Part shown: positions 43,880 through 53,304 of the stretch, piece by piece
Numbering within the stretch: the first letter of the stretch is position 1
Layout: each line of letters begins with the position of its first letter
Origin: Odobenus rosmarus divergens
Taxonomy: Eukaryota > Chordata > Mammalia > Carnivora > Odobenidae
NCBI RefSeq assembly: GCF_000321225.1
Contig: NW_004450401.1
Coordinates: 4,180,555 to 4,244,554, forward strand
Length of the DNA: 64,000 bases
Reading direction: 5' to 3'
Notes under the pieces: generated by a model
Databases searched by the model: none
Seen by the model: the letters and a program-made list of their open reading frames with translations, nothing else
Told to the model about the DNA's origin: nothing
Position numbers and translations under genes: made by a program

Positions 43880-44700
43880 GGTAGGTTTTCCAGAGACCCG
43901 AAACTACGCCAGCTCCGCGGTGGAGATTAAGCATCTCGGTAAATCTAGAGACGAAGGGCGGAGAGGGTCCAACGGGTAACCGGACTGGGAAGAATGGCTG
44001 AGGACGGGTGCGGCTAAGGAAAACCAGGGAAGCTGACCCGCTGAGGGGAGAGGAGAGGGCCGCAACCCTGGCTGGAAGGCGGGGGACAGAGACTCGGGGG
44101 CTGGGAGTAGCAGGGCAGTTGGCGTTTGGGGGGGAGGGGGCCGCCGCTGGTCTGAGAAGAATCTCGGGCCCAATCTGAGAAGGGTTCTGGGCTCCTCCGA
44201 GGGCCCACTCCCCAGCCCGTGGCGGCATTTGCTGCACCGAGTACTCGCTGCTACCTGAAACTGCAGCAGCTTCTCTGTCTGCTCCTGGGTTAGATCCCGC
44301 TCCTCAGGCGCCGCCATTTTGCCGCCGCCTCTACGCTTCTGACCCGTCCGCACCGTCACCCGCCGGAAGTGACCTCAGCAGCAACCACATCCGGTCTGAA
44401 CGGCGCCAGCGCGCAACTGCGTCTGCGCGTGCTGGCGCAGCCCGGAGGGGTGCTGGTGGTGACAGTTCCCGCCGTCAGAGGGCGCCACTCTCGGGCCAAT
44501 CCCGAACACTTCCGGAAATTGCCGAGGGACTGTGGTATCAGTCGCCCTTAAGGATTTAGGCGAAGAAGGGATCTGTAGAGACCCTAGACTCCCAATAGAT
44601 CGCAAAGAGGCGAGAGCTCCCGAGTGCTCCTGGAGAAGCTCCGGAAGTTTCCGAATGCCAATTGGCCGATTTCGCCAGCTTCCTAACCATTTTCCCATAG
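43880..44700 (-). promoter_or_regulatory. FAF2: CpG-island promoter of FAF2
   Basis: This GC-rich, CpG-dense block surrounds exon 1 in an otherwise AT-rich window. Immediately upstream of the coding start on the gene strand are an ETS-type CCGGAAGT site (44363-44370), a TGACCTCA element (44370-44377), an NRF1-like GC-rich TGCGCGTGC stretch near 44422 and CCAAT boxes (GGCCAATC at 44494-44501, GCCAATTGGC at 44657-44666). I see no TATA box, which fits a broad housekeeping promoter. The TSS probably lies between 44320 and 44400, but that is inference. The downstream half (43880-44250) is the start of intron 1. The island may also fire in the opposite direction. Confidence 0.8.
44255..44317 (-). 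CDS. FAF2: FAF2 coding exon 1 (residues 1-21, start codon)
   Basis: Read on the minus strand, an ATG with a strong Kozak context (A at -3, G at +4) opens 21 codons beginning MAAPEERDLTQEQTEK and ending at CAG, followed by the donor GTAGCA. I recognise this as the N-terminus of FAF2 (UBXD8/ETEA), usually about 445 residues, a UBA- and UBX-domain adaptor on ER and lipid droplets that recruits p97/VCP to ubiquitinated clients. The exon supplies the first part of the UBA domain. It ends in phase 0 and joins exon 2, 36.6 kb away, without changing frame. The open frame continues upstream only through a GTG, so the ATG at 44317 is the natural start. The exon sits in a CpG island. Identity is from remembered protein sequence, with very high confidence because exon 2 also matches. 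Confidence 0.96.
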
Positions 44701-45060
44701 TCTCCAATATTCCGGAATTATTTCTATTTCTTCTTTTTTAAGATTTTATTTATTTATTTGAGAGAGAGAGAGAGGGAGCACAAGCAGGGGGAGGGGCAGA
44801 GGGACAGGGAAAGCAGACCCCTTGCTGAGCAGGGAGCCCGATAGGGGACTCGATCCCAGGACCCTGGGATCACTGGGATCACGACCCCAGCCAGAGGCAG
44901 ACGCTTAACCGACTGAGCCACCCAAGCGCCCCAATATTCCAGAATATTTCTTAGGAGGTTGTGGCCCTTCCGAAATATCGGCTGTTTGATGTTTAATTCC
45001 TTCCATGACGTTTCCAAAAGCGCCTGATCATCTCTCAGGAGATTCGGAAAGTCCCTGAAT
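44500..45060. promoter_or_regulatory. Cluster of TTCCGGAA-like motifs upstream of FAF2
   Basis: TTCCGGAA or close variants occur at 44510-44517, 44649-44656 (TTCCGAAT), 44710-44717, 44968-44975 (TTCCGAAA), 45012-45019 (TTCCAAAA) and 45043-45050 (TTCGGAAA). A further copy at 44937-44944 is the TSD duplicate made by a SINE. TTCCGG is an ETS core and TTCCGGAA is its palindromic pair. The spacing is irregular. Whether these are bound sites or a decayed tandem repeat cannot be told from sequence alone. Confidence 0.45.
44727..44930 (-). mobile_element. Can-SINE in the FAF2 upstream region
   Basis: The TSD CCAATATTCCGGAAT (44704-44718) and CCAATATTCCAGAAT (44931-44945) means the insertion duplicated one of the TTCCGGAA motifs. 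Lies about 400 bp upstream of the coding start. The box GGGATCACTGGGATCACGACC is duplicated. Confidence 0.95.
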
Positions 45061-45284
45061 AGCTCGGGTATTTCTCGTACCGCCTTGAGCTAGAAGCTGT
45101 GAAAGGCCTCAGCCACGTGAAAATCGGGGCTTCAAAGTCGCTTGCTAGGATTGTCTGGACTTGGCTACTTGAGTCTTTGACGGTTAATGGCGCTACCAGC
45201 CTTGGGCAGAGCTTTCCATCCACCCAGGTGGCAATTCTGCTCCTACCTGCCTCAGGCCCATTGGCCCGTCCTCCCTGTGATAGA
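45060..45284. other. FAF2 upstream flank, unassigned
   Basis: Unique-looking sequence. It is part of a 222-codon plus-strand open frame (45099-45767) that runs through a MIR and shows no domain, so I do not call a gene. Confidence 0.35.
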
Positions 45285-45420
45285 CTGAAGGAAGATCCTG
45301 GACTGGGATCCGGGTACTTGGGTTCAGGGTCTAGTGCCCACCTGGCAAAGTGCTGGACATCCTTGGGCAAACCACTTCCTCTCTGGACTCCATTTTGCCA
45401 TTGGTGGAATGAGGTTCCCC
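45285..45420 (+). mobile_element. MIR
   Basis: GGACTGGGATCCGGGTACTTGG, AAAGTGCTGGACATCCTTGGGCAAACC, CTCCATTTTGCCATTGGTGG. Confidence 0.75.
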
Positions 45421-46334
45421 CAAAGCCACTGACACCCTGCCTCAGCTCATTCTCCTTGGAGGCAGGCCTTCACCCTTTCCACTGCCTTATTTCCACCCTT
45501 CACTGTCTGACTTCCTTTCACTTTCTTTGTCCCTTCAAACTGCCACCTCTGTTTAGATCTCTCTCAATTTCACTTTTTTCTCCCGTCATCACCCACCAGA
45601 AGGCCTCAAGAAGACAGAGGGGTCTGGGTCTAGTGTATGCTTTTCGCAGACTACCTATGTACCTAGGAAGTCACTCTGCTTCCCCCATCTGTGGAATTCC
45701 ACCCCTACCCACAGGGTTGATCAGGCAAGACAGGACAGGAGGTGCTTTGAAAGCTGAAATTCTGTGAGGACTATATTAAGGGATAGAAGGGCACTACTTT
45801 CAGGCCTGTATCCTGTAGGTCTTAACCAGGTCTGCACAAACTGCATAACAATACCTTGGAATTTTTCTTAGATCTTCAAGGTAAATCTGGAAGCAAACAG
45901 ATGTGACTTTACGTCAACTCAAACCCCAAAGGAGACCTGGTACTATTCAACATCTTGGATAATGTTGGATCCTGCCAAACGAGATGAGAGATTGCAAAAT
46001 CATACACCCTCTGGAGTTATTGCATAATTCTGATTTAAGATATATTCCTTCAACAGACAAACTTCATAGTTGTATTAGACACCATGGAATGTTCTTCACT
46101 TCCTCAAAGAAATATACACCTTCTTAGTCTACTTTTCTGTTTTCTTTGAATTAAGACATGGTTACAAGAAATATTATACTTTTTTTTTTTAACTCTACTA
46201 GTAAGAATTTGCCCAAGTGTAGAGAATACAGTATGGCAAACAGGAGAGTCCATTCTCTGTCCAAAGGTAGTTTCTGCTTTTTAGCTGTAGCTGATGGCTT
46301 CCATGTAAGACCAGTATGGCTAGAACTTCCCATT
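45421..46334. other. Intergenic flank, nothing assigned
   Basis: About 900 bp. The first third is pyrimidine-rich and belongs to the same 222-codon frame, the rest is AT-rich. No splice or repeat assignment. Confidence 0.35.
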
Positions 46335-46462
46335 GCTTTTTATAGGTAATACCTTTATTTTATTTTATTTTTTTAAGTAAGCTCTTCACCCAACTTGGGG
46401 CTTGAGCTCATGACCCTGAGATCAAGAGTCACATGCTCTACTGACAGAGCCAACCAGGCCCC
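46335..46462 (-). mobile_element. Old short-type Can-SINE
   Basis: AAGTAAGCTCTTCACCCAACTTG to AGCCAACCAGGCCCC. TAGAACTTCCCATT (46321) and TAGAACTTCTCATT (46463) flank it. The left side includes about 20 non-SINE bases. Confidence 0.85.
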
Positions 46463-46491
46463 TAGAACTTCTCATTTTTATTTTTAAAATT

Positions 46492-46645
46492 TTTGTAAAA
46501 GATTTATTTATTTGAGAGAGAGAGAACATGTGTGGTGGAGAGGGGCAGTGGGAGAGGGAGAGAAAAACTCTGCACTGAGTGGAGCTCCATCTCACGACCC
46601 CAAGATCACGACCTGAGCTAAAACCAAGAGTTGGACACTTAACCT
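46492..46645 (-). mobile_element. Can-SINE lacking its head
   Basis: Stops at GGACACTTAACC. The terminal 'GAGCCACCCAGGCGCC' is absent, and an L1 follows. Confidence 0.87.
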
Positions 46646-46652
46646 ACAAATG

Positions 46653-47369
46653 TCCATCGACTGATGAATAAAGATGTGAGATATATATATACACACATAC
46701 ACATGCACACACACAGTGGAATATCACTCAGCCATAAAAAAATGAAATCTTGACATTGGCAATGACATGGATGGAGCTAGAATGTATTATGCTAAGTGAT
46801 ACAAATCAGAAAGACAAATACCATATGATCTCACTCATATGTGGAATTTAAGAAAGAAAACAAAGGAACATGTGGGAAGGGGGGAAAGAACCAAAGGAGA
46901 GAGAGAAACAAGCCATTAGAGACTCTTTTTTTTTTTTTTTAAAGGTTTTATTTATTTGTCGGAGAGAGAGAGAGCACAAGCAGGGGGAGAAGCAGAGGGA
47001 GAAGCAGGCTCCTCACTGAGCAAGGAGTCCCATGCAGGACTCCATCCCAGGACCCTGGGATCTTGACCTGAGCCGAAGGCAGACACTTAACCAACTGAAC
47101 CACCCAGGCATCCCGCCATAAGAGACTTAACGATAGAGAACAAACTGAGGGTTGATGGAGGGATGTGGGTGGGGGATGGGCTAGATGGGTGATGGTTATT
47201 AAGGAGGGCACTTGTGATGAGCACTACCCAGTGATGTTAAGTGATGAATCACTGAATTCTATGTATGTTAAGTGATGTATGTTAAGTGATGAATCACTGA
47301 ATTCTACTCCAGAAATCAATATTGCACTCTATCTTAACTACCTAAAATTTAAATTAAAAAAAAAAGAGC
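46653..47369 (+). mobile_element. L1 3' end, 5'-truncated, with nested SINE
   Basis: Begins GTCCATCGACTGATGAATAAAG and ends in an A-rich tail. The TSD ACCTACAAAT lies at 46643-46652 and 47370-47379. It contains a direct repeat of TATGTTAAGTGAT(GAATCACTGAATTCTA) at 47230-47303. Confidence 0.9.
46925..47114 (-). mobile_element. Can-SINE in L1
   Basis: The TSD GCCATTAGAGACT and GCCATAAGAGACT lies at 46912-46924 and 47115-47127. Confidence 0.95.
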
Positions 47370-47410
47370 ACCTACAAATTTGGAGCTGCATATGAAATCT
47401 CCTCATTTTA

Positions 47411-47607
47411 TTTTATTTTTTTAAAGATTTTATTTATTTGACAGAGAGAGACACAGCTAGAGAGGGAACACAAGCAGGGGGAGTGGGAGAGGGAGAAGCA
47501 GGCTTCCTGTGGAGCAAGGAGCCCAATGCGGGGCTCGATCCCAGGACCCTGGGATCATGACCTGAGCCGAAGGCAAGCACTTAACGACTGAGCCACCCAG
47601 GCTCCCC
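47411..47607 (-). mobile_element. Can-SINE, inverted pair member
   Basis: The perfect 18 bp TSD TGAAATCTCCTCATTTTA lies at 47393-47410 and 47608-47625. Confidence 0.97.
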
Positions 47608-47639
47608 TGAAATCTCCTCATTTTAAAATGGTGATAACT

Positions 47640-47840
47640 GGGCGCCTCGGTGGCTCAGTCGTTGGGCATCTGCCTTCGGCTCAGGTCATGATCCCAGGGT
47701 CCAGGGATCGAGCCCCGCAACGGGCTCCCTGTTCGGCGGGGAGCCTGCTTCTCCCTCTCCCACTCCCCCTGCTTGTGTTCCCTCTCTTGCTGTCTCTCTC
47801 TGTCAAATAAATAAATAAAATCTTAAAAAATAAAAATAAA
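47640..47840 (+). mobile_element. Can-SINE, inverted pair member
   Basis: The perfect 16 bp TSD TAAAATGGTGATAACT lies at 47624-47639 and 47841-47856, overlapping the neighbour's TSD by two bases. Confidence 0.97.
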
Positions 47841-48011
47841 TAAAATGGTGATAACTTATTCAGTTTTTAAGAAAATTACTCTGTCAACCATAATTGCAAG
47901 CCACATTCTAGCCTATGAGCTGCCAGTCTGTCCCTCTGACCTAGATAGAATCCTGATGCCCTTTGTTTGCCGTGGGAGAAGCTGGCCTTTGAAGAAACCT
48001 ATGATTTCTTG

Positions 48012-48188
48012 GGTGCCTGGGTGGCTCAGATGGTTAAGCATCTGCCTTCAGCTCAGGTCATGATCCCAGGGTCCTGGGATCGAGTCCCGCATCGGGCTCC
48101 CTGCTCCTTGGGAGCCTGCTTCTCCCTCTGCCTCTCTCTCTCTCTCTGTCTCTCATGAATAAATAAATAAAATCTTTAAAAAAAAAAA
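48012..48188 (+). mobile_element. Can-SINE
   Basis: The TSD GAAACCTATGATTTCTTG and GAAACTTATGATTTCTTG lies at 47994-48011 and 48189-48206. It is like the copy at 36779 (GCTCCTTGGGAGCCTGC, TCTCATGAAT). Confidence 0.96.
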
Positions 48189-48307
48189 GAAACTTATGAT
48201 TTCTTGATAAATTCAAGGTGAAAAGTATGGAAAGTATAATTGATTAATGGCTTACCCTCTCCTTTAAGAACAATTTTTCCCCCTGAAGTTTATTCTGCCT
48301 TTTGGAG

Positions 48308-48570
48308 CAGTGCTGTCCAATCAAAATATAATGTGAGGCACATGTGTAATTTTAAATACTCTAGTAGCCACATTTAACACAGGTGAAATTACATTTAGTA
48401 ATATATTTAGTTAACACAATATATCCAAAATACTCTTTTTTTGTATTAATTAAGTCTTTAAAATCCAATGTGTATTTTGTACTTATCCCATATCTCTGTT
48501 TGGACTAGTCACTTTTCAAGTATTCAATTGCCACACGTGGATAGTGACTACTGTATTGGATAGTGAAGTT
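48308..48570 (-). mobile_element. hAT-Charlie-like relic (MER33-type)
   Basis: GTGCTGTCCAATCAAAATATAATG at one end and CACACGTGGATAGTGACTACTGTATTGGATAG at the other form the inverted ends typical of this group. Confidence 0.65.
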
Positions 48571-48593
48571 CTAAAACATTCTAAAGATCTTTT

Positions 48594-48785
48594 TAGGGAT
48601 GCCTGGATGGCTCAGTTGGCTAAACATGTGCCTTCGGCTCGGGTCATGATCCCAGGGTCCTGGGATCGAATCCCACATTGGGCTCCTTGCTCAGCAAGGA
48701 GTCTGCTTCTCCCTCTCCCTCTGCCTGCCACTCCCCCTGCTTGTGCTGTCTGACAAATAAATAATAAATAAAATCTTAAAAAAAT
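48594..48785 (+). mobile_element. Can-SINE
   Basis: The TSD AAAGATCTTTT lies at 48583-48593 and 48786-48796. Confidence 0.94.
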
Positions 48786-48834
48786 AAAGATCTTTTAATA
48801 GACTTATTAATTATACTAATCTATAGATTTTAGG

Positions 48835-48930
48835 GATTCACTCAACAAATATTTATTGAGTACTTATGCTGAGCCAGACTGGACCACATGCTACACACAG
48901 TTTAATGGTCAACTAAATTAATTTCATCAC
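48835..48930 (-). mobile_element. L2 3'-end relic
   Basis: TCACTCAACAAATATTTATTGAGTACTTATGCTGAGCC. Confidence 0.8.
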
Positions 48931-49459
48931 TCTCTGGAAGGATCGTGTGTGTGTTGGGGGGGTAGGTTTTTGAGTCCTAGTTTTATGCCATACACTAGGA
49001 TTTGTGACTGAGAGCTATTTTAGAGAATCTAATGAATACATTTGTTTCTCTAATCCTAGTAATAGAGCTTTGTTGATGCCTTACCATTTTGTTCCTGATA
49101 AAGGACAAATTCTGTCCTGCCGAGTCATGGAAATCCTAGAACAAGCCCTCAGTTTCAGAGTGGCTGGAACATAAGATATTTTCTATCAGTTGGGGACACA
49201 GCATCTTGATTGCTGAGTAAAGCAGACCATTAAGATGCCAGCAACAGTTTTTTGTTTGTTTGGCCTCCTGCTCTATCAAATTAATGAGAAAGGTAATACC
49301 TGCATCACATAGCATATTACAGATCCTCAGGCTTCTGCTAGGGGTATTTGGACTGATGAAACAAATTAGGCTTGGAGGCAAAGTTTTGCCTTACAAAAAT
49401 CACAAGTACATCCATCTCATGCTCTCCAGGGAGGCCTGAGTACAAACTGATGCCACCAT
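48931..49459. other. Intergenic DNA, nothing assigned
   Basis: Unique-looking sequence with a GT/G-rich patch at 48946-48966. No coding signal. Confidence 0.35.
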
Positions 49460-49560
49460 TAATTGACTGTGTGATTTTGGCAGTTTGTTCATCTTGCAGC
49501 TCTAAACAAACTAATAGTCCCTACCTCACAAAGTCATGGCAAGTATTAAATCAAAGAGGA
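49460..49560 (+). mobile_element. MIR fragment
   Basis: ATTGACTGTGTGATTTTGGCAG, then CCCTACCTCACAAAGTCATGGC. Confidence 0.6.
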
Positions 49561-49654
49561 CATGTCCTCTTTAGTCCATGGTCTAATCATAGCTACCTTG
49601 CAGACTTGAGAAAAGAATGAAATGAAATAATGGATTAAGAAAAGGCTTTGTCAA

Positions 49655-49870
49655 GCACCTGGGTGGCTCAGTCGGACTCTTGATTTTGGCTCAGGTCATG
49701 GTCTCAGGGTCATGATCTCAGGGCCATGAGATAGAGCCCCGTGTGGAGCCCTGCACTCAGTGGGGAGTCTGCTTCTCTCTCTTTCCCTCTGCCTTTCTCC
49801 CGCTTGCACACGCATGTGTACTCTCTCTCTCTCTGTAAAATAAACAAACCTTAAAAAAAAAAAGAAAAAG
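49655..49870 (+). mobile_element. Can-SINE, head-shortened
   Basis: The target AAAGGCTTTGTCAA is duplicated at 49641-49654 and 49871-49884. 'GACTCTTGATTTTGGCTC' subtype. Confidence 0.94.
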
Positions 49871-50209
49871 AAAGGCTTTGTCAATGCTAAAGTCCTTTGC
49901 AGAAATTACTACTGTAGATTGATTCAACACACATTTGTTACTGTCTTACAATTACTTAGTTCTCAGGATGACCTGGCATTAGGAATCTCCTAGTCTAGCA
50001 GGAAGTAAACTACAGTATCAGGCAGGAAGTGATAGAGACCCAAAAGTATGTAGTTGGTAGCAGACTGTATCAGTAACATGGGCCCTATTAGCTCCCAATC
50101 TCGTCTCTCACCTGGATCACTGTAGTTACCTATTAACTAACCTGTCTCCTTGATTTTACTCTTACCCCTCTCTAATTCAGTCTCATCACAGCTGCCAGAG
50201 AATCTTTTT

Positions 50210-50431
50210 CTTTTTTCTTTTCTTTCCTTTTCATAATTTTTAAAAAGATTTCATTTATTTGAGAGAGAGAGATTAAGAGCGAGAGCACACAAGCGAGGGG
50301 GAGTGGCAGAGGGAGAGGGAAAAGTAGACTCCCCGCCGAGCATGGAGCCTGACATGGGACTCTATCCCAGGACCCTGAGACCATGACCCGAGCCAAAGGA
50401 AGTCGCCCAACCAACTGAGCCACCCAGGTGT
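50210..50431 (-). mobile_element. Can-SINE 1 of 4 at one site
   Basis: Preceded by GAGAATCTTTTT (50198-50209), the string that recurs after each later copy. Long TTTTC-rich tail. Confidence 0.92.
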
Positions 50432-50575
50432 TCTTTTTCTTTTCTTTTTTTTTTCAAGTAGGCTCCATGCCCAGCATGAAGCCCAATGTGGGGCTTGAAT
50501 TCACGATGATGAAATCAAGACCTGAACTGAGATCAAGAGTTGGACACTCAGCCAACTGGGCCACCCAGGTGCCCC
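50432..50575 (-). mobile_element. Can-SINE 2 of 4 (older, short middle)
   Basis: CAAGTAGGCTCCATGCCCAGC to GGGCCACCCAGGTGCCCC. It is followed by GAGAATCTTTTT. Confidence 0.88.
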
Positions 50576-50587
50576 GAGAATCTTTTT

Positions 50588-50785
50588 TTTTTTTTAAAGA
50601 TTTATTTATTTATTTTGAGAGAGTGAGAATGAGACAGAGAGAGTACATGAGAGTGGGGAGGGTTAGAGGGAGAAGCAGGCCCCTCGCCGAGCAGGGAGCC
50701 CGATGCGGGACTTGATCCCAGGACTCCAGGATCATGACCTGAGCCGAAGGCAGTTGCCTAACCAACTGAGCCACCCAGGCGCCCC
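50588..50785 (-). mobile_element. Can-SINE 3 of 4
   Basis: Full length. Flanked by GAGAATCTTTTT (50576) and CTACCCTGAGAATCTTTT (50785-50802). Confidence 0.93.
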
Positions 50786-50802
50786 TACCCTGAGAATCTT
50801 TT

Positions 50803-50996
50803 TTTTTTTTTTTTTTTTTTTTATTGAGAGAGAGAGAGAGAATGGTAGAGAGAGAGCATGAGAGGCAGGAAGGTCAGAGGGAGAAGCAGACTCCCTGCCG
50901 AGCAGGAAGCCCGATGCGGGACTCGATCCCGGGACTCCAGGATCATGACCTGAGCCGAAGGCAGTCGCTTAACCAACTGAGCCACCCAGGCACCCC
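50803..50996 (-). mobile_element. Can-SINE 4 of 4
   Basis: The TSD CTACCCTGAGAATCTTTT (from 50785) and CTACCCCGAGAATCTTTT (50997-51014). Its T20+ tail indicates youth. Confidence 0.95.
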
Positions 50997-51560
50997 CTAC
51001 CCCGAGAATCTTTTTACAAAAGTAAATCAGATCCTATCATTTCCCAACTCAAAACCCCTATTGGCTTCCCATTGTCCTTGGAATGTAATCAAGCTCCTTA
51101 ATGTGGCCTACAGGGCCCTATGTGATCTGGCCCCTAGTGGTTCTCTGCCCTCATTACTGGGAACTCATTACTTTCAGACTTCCACCTCTTATTCTCATTT
51201 ATACCTCAGGGATTTTGCATTTGCAGGGCCCGCTGCCTGGAACAGTTTCCTTGAGTCCTCACATGGCTGGCTCCTTTTGACATTCAGATCTCAGCACATG
51301 TGTGCTGTGTCCTCAATGAAGACCTAAATATATTATGTTTTCTCCAAAGCACTTATCACTAGATGCTATTATCTTGTTTACCTGTTTATTTTTTATTTCC
51401 CAGCTCTGCATTCCATGAGGGTAACAGAGGCCAAGTTGGCTTGAGCCACCACTGCATCCTTAGTGCTGAGAACTCCACTGGGTATGGAGTACAAGGTCTG
51501 TAAATATTTGGCACAGGCTAGATCCTTAGAGCAGGGCTTCATGGATGTGATGGGGGGGGC

Positions 51561-51884
51561 GCTTATGGGAGTAAAGCCATGGGGACTAAATGGGAAAATT
51601 AAGTGACTGTCTGTGAGATATAGCGGGATGGTCTTTAATCAGAGCATCTCAAATCAAAAGATAAAAGAAGGACCACATCAATTTTGGGTGATGGGGGAAA
51701 AGAGTGCTGATAAGAGGTGACCTTTAAAACAGAGATATATTATTGCCCTCTTTAAACCCCCATGCCCATAAAAAAAATTACATGATTTGTGAACTGTGAA
51801 CTAGTTCAAACAACACCTCAGTTGGCAGAATGGAAAAGGGAAGAAAAGCAGGGGACCTATTTACAGATGGTTTAAATAACCCAG
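51561..51884. other. Intergenic DNA, nothing assigned
   Basis: G-run at about 51550-51559 and AT-rich remainder. Possibly the left part of the ERV-like block. Confidence 0.3.
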
Positions 51885-53250
51885 ATGCATTTAAATTGTC
51901 CCCACAATCTTAGGCTCTGTCTGATTCAGAGAGGAGGATCATGTTTCTCAGGGGACAGAGTGTGGGTTCCACTGAACTGGGCGCTACGATTACCATTTGG
52001 ACACCTCGGGGTCCTTATGCCTGTGAACCTGGAGACGTTGGAGCTACCATACTGGCCAGCGAATGCCCCTGATGACAATGAGGGGCCAGTGTTCCTGGTA
52101 CACACAATGGAATCAGGAGGAATATGTCTGGAGTCCAAGGGATTCACTGGAACATCTCTGGGTACTCCCATACCCAGTGATAACAAAATAAGCAATTGTA
52201 ACAACTGTGATTTGACAAGGGAAAGGCAACTAAAGGCTCAGACCCTTCAGAAATGAAAGTCTGGGTTAATACACTGGAAAGCAATCAGGCCAACTGAAGT
52301 ATTAAGTCAAGAGTGAGGGAATCTAGAATGAGTAATGGAGGAAAGAGATGCTATGATTGTCACTTACAGCCTTGGAACCAGCTGTAGCTTCAGAGAACTG
52401 TAGTTTATTTCCCTAACTCACCTGCCTTATGTCTTTACAGAGACTGTGGCTGGTTACTACATTAAAGGGACTTCTGTAAGTGATTGGACTTGCACAGTCC
52501 CTCTTGGAAGGAGTGAAGGCATTTTGTCCCCACAGTGGCAAAGAATCTATATTGTAGTATGGGACTGGACATAATGAGGGGAAGGAGCAGCACTGAGCAG
52601 TACAAGGAGGGTGACTGTATCTAACACCTCTTAAATGTGACCTCAGATCTTTGCACTCTCAACTGTCTCCAAGGCTCTTGGCCACTTTCTTCACCTCAGC
52701 CACTTCTATGGTGACCAACTCTACGTAGATTCTGTCTGGCCACCACTCTGGTGACCAACTTACCCAGACACAATCCAACAGCCCCTCACCTCACGCATGT
52801 ACCACAAGCCTCCTGCCTCCTACGGCCTGCCTATTGTTACTGAAGCACAAGACACTACAGACCAGCACAATGCCCATACATGCATAACTCAGAAGCACAG
52901 GGGAATTAATGTCCCCAGGGAGGAAGACCCTGACAAATAAGAAATGGGATCCACCAAATAAAAGCCCATTTCCCGCCCCGTGATGAGCTCTCTTGAGATG
53001 CAATCATTCAGATGGTCTCTCTGGGGTGGAGCAATACACTTGCTACGAAGCAGTAGTCAGCCCCTTGTATGTGTGCATCGTCTTTCCTTGCCCTACTCCC
53101 CGCTTCTGTCATGCCTGATTCCCTGGGATTGCACTCCCCAGGAAAGTTTAAACAAGTAAGCTTTTTATTCAGGCTATGTTATCCACGGGACCCAGGCTGT
53201 GACACCGTATATGAAGTTAGTGGCTCGACTACAGAGAAAAATAACAATTT
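51885..53250 (+). mobile_element. Decayed ERV-like block (dUTPase-type frame, then 3' region)
   Basis: A plus-strand open frame (51885-52256, 123 codons) contains LPFGHLGVLMPVNLET followed by a decayed stretch whose order (glycine/histidine box, 'FLVH', 'GTPIP') resembles the dUTPase domain that follows integrase in ERV-L-type elements. Downstream (52260-53250), in-frame stops accumulate, and an acceptor-like TATGTCTTTACAG and an AATAAA at about 52958 are seen. LTR ends are not identified. It is clearly broken by stops and frameshifts, so nonfunctional. The class assignment is from memory of the motif order and is moderate to low. Confidence 0.45.
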
Positions 53251-53304
53251 CAGGTGAATTTAAAACACATAATTTGCCTATATATTCCCTATAGGGTGTA
53301 TTCT

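Larger units (their letters stand above)
7656..44254 (-). other. FAF2: FAF2 intron 1 (36.6 kb)
   Basis: The span runs from the donor GTAGCA after exon 1 to the acceptor TTTTCAG before exon 2. It is made mostly of interspersed repeats, annotated individually below. I found no other convincing exon on either strand. Many SINEs occur in both orientations, so the pre-mRNA can form long duplexes. Confidence 0.93.
50090..51560 (+). mobile_element. L2 relic split by four SINEs
   Basis: 50090-50209 then 51005-51560: CTATTGGCTTCCCATTGTCC, GTGGCCTACAGGGCCCTATG, GATTTTGCATTTGCAGG, GCCTGGAACAGTTTCC, TTCAGATCTCAGCAC, TCCATGAGGGTAACAG in L2 order. Confidence 0.85.

Noticed and set aside
43599..44237. 212-codon minus-strand frame downstream of FAF2 exon 1
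   Set aside because: It lies in the CpG-rich start of intron 1 and extends into an L2. Proline/serine-rich translation is expected from CpG-island sequence, and exon 1 has a clear donor before it.
44318..44359. In-frame GTG extension of FAF2 upstream of the ATG
   Set aside because: The frame is open for 14 codons from a GTG, but the ATG has a strong Kozak context and matches the known N-terminus. This is 5' UTR.
45099..45767. 222-codon plus-strand open frame upstream of FAF2
   Set aside because: It runs straight through a MIR (45285-45420), has no domain I know and no promoter or splice logic. Probably chance in GC-moderate DNA.
52600..53250. Possible intact LTR
   Set aside because: An AATAAA and LTR-like composition are present, but I could not find TG...CA ends or a target duplication, so I only call the wider decayed block.
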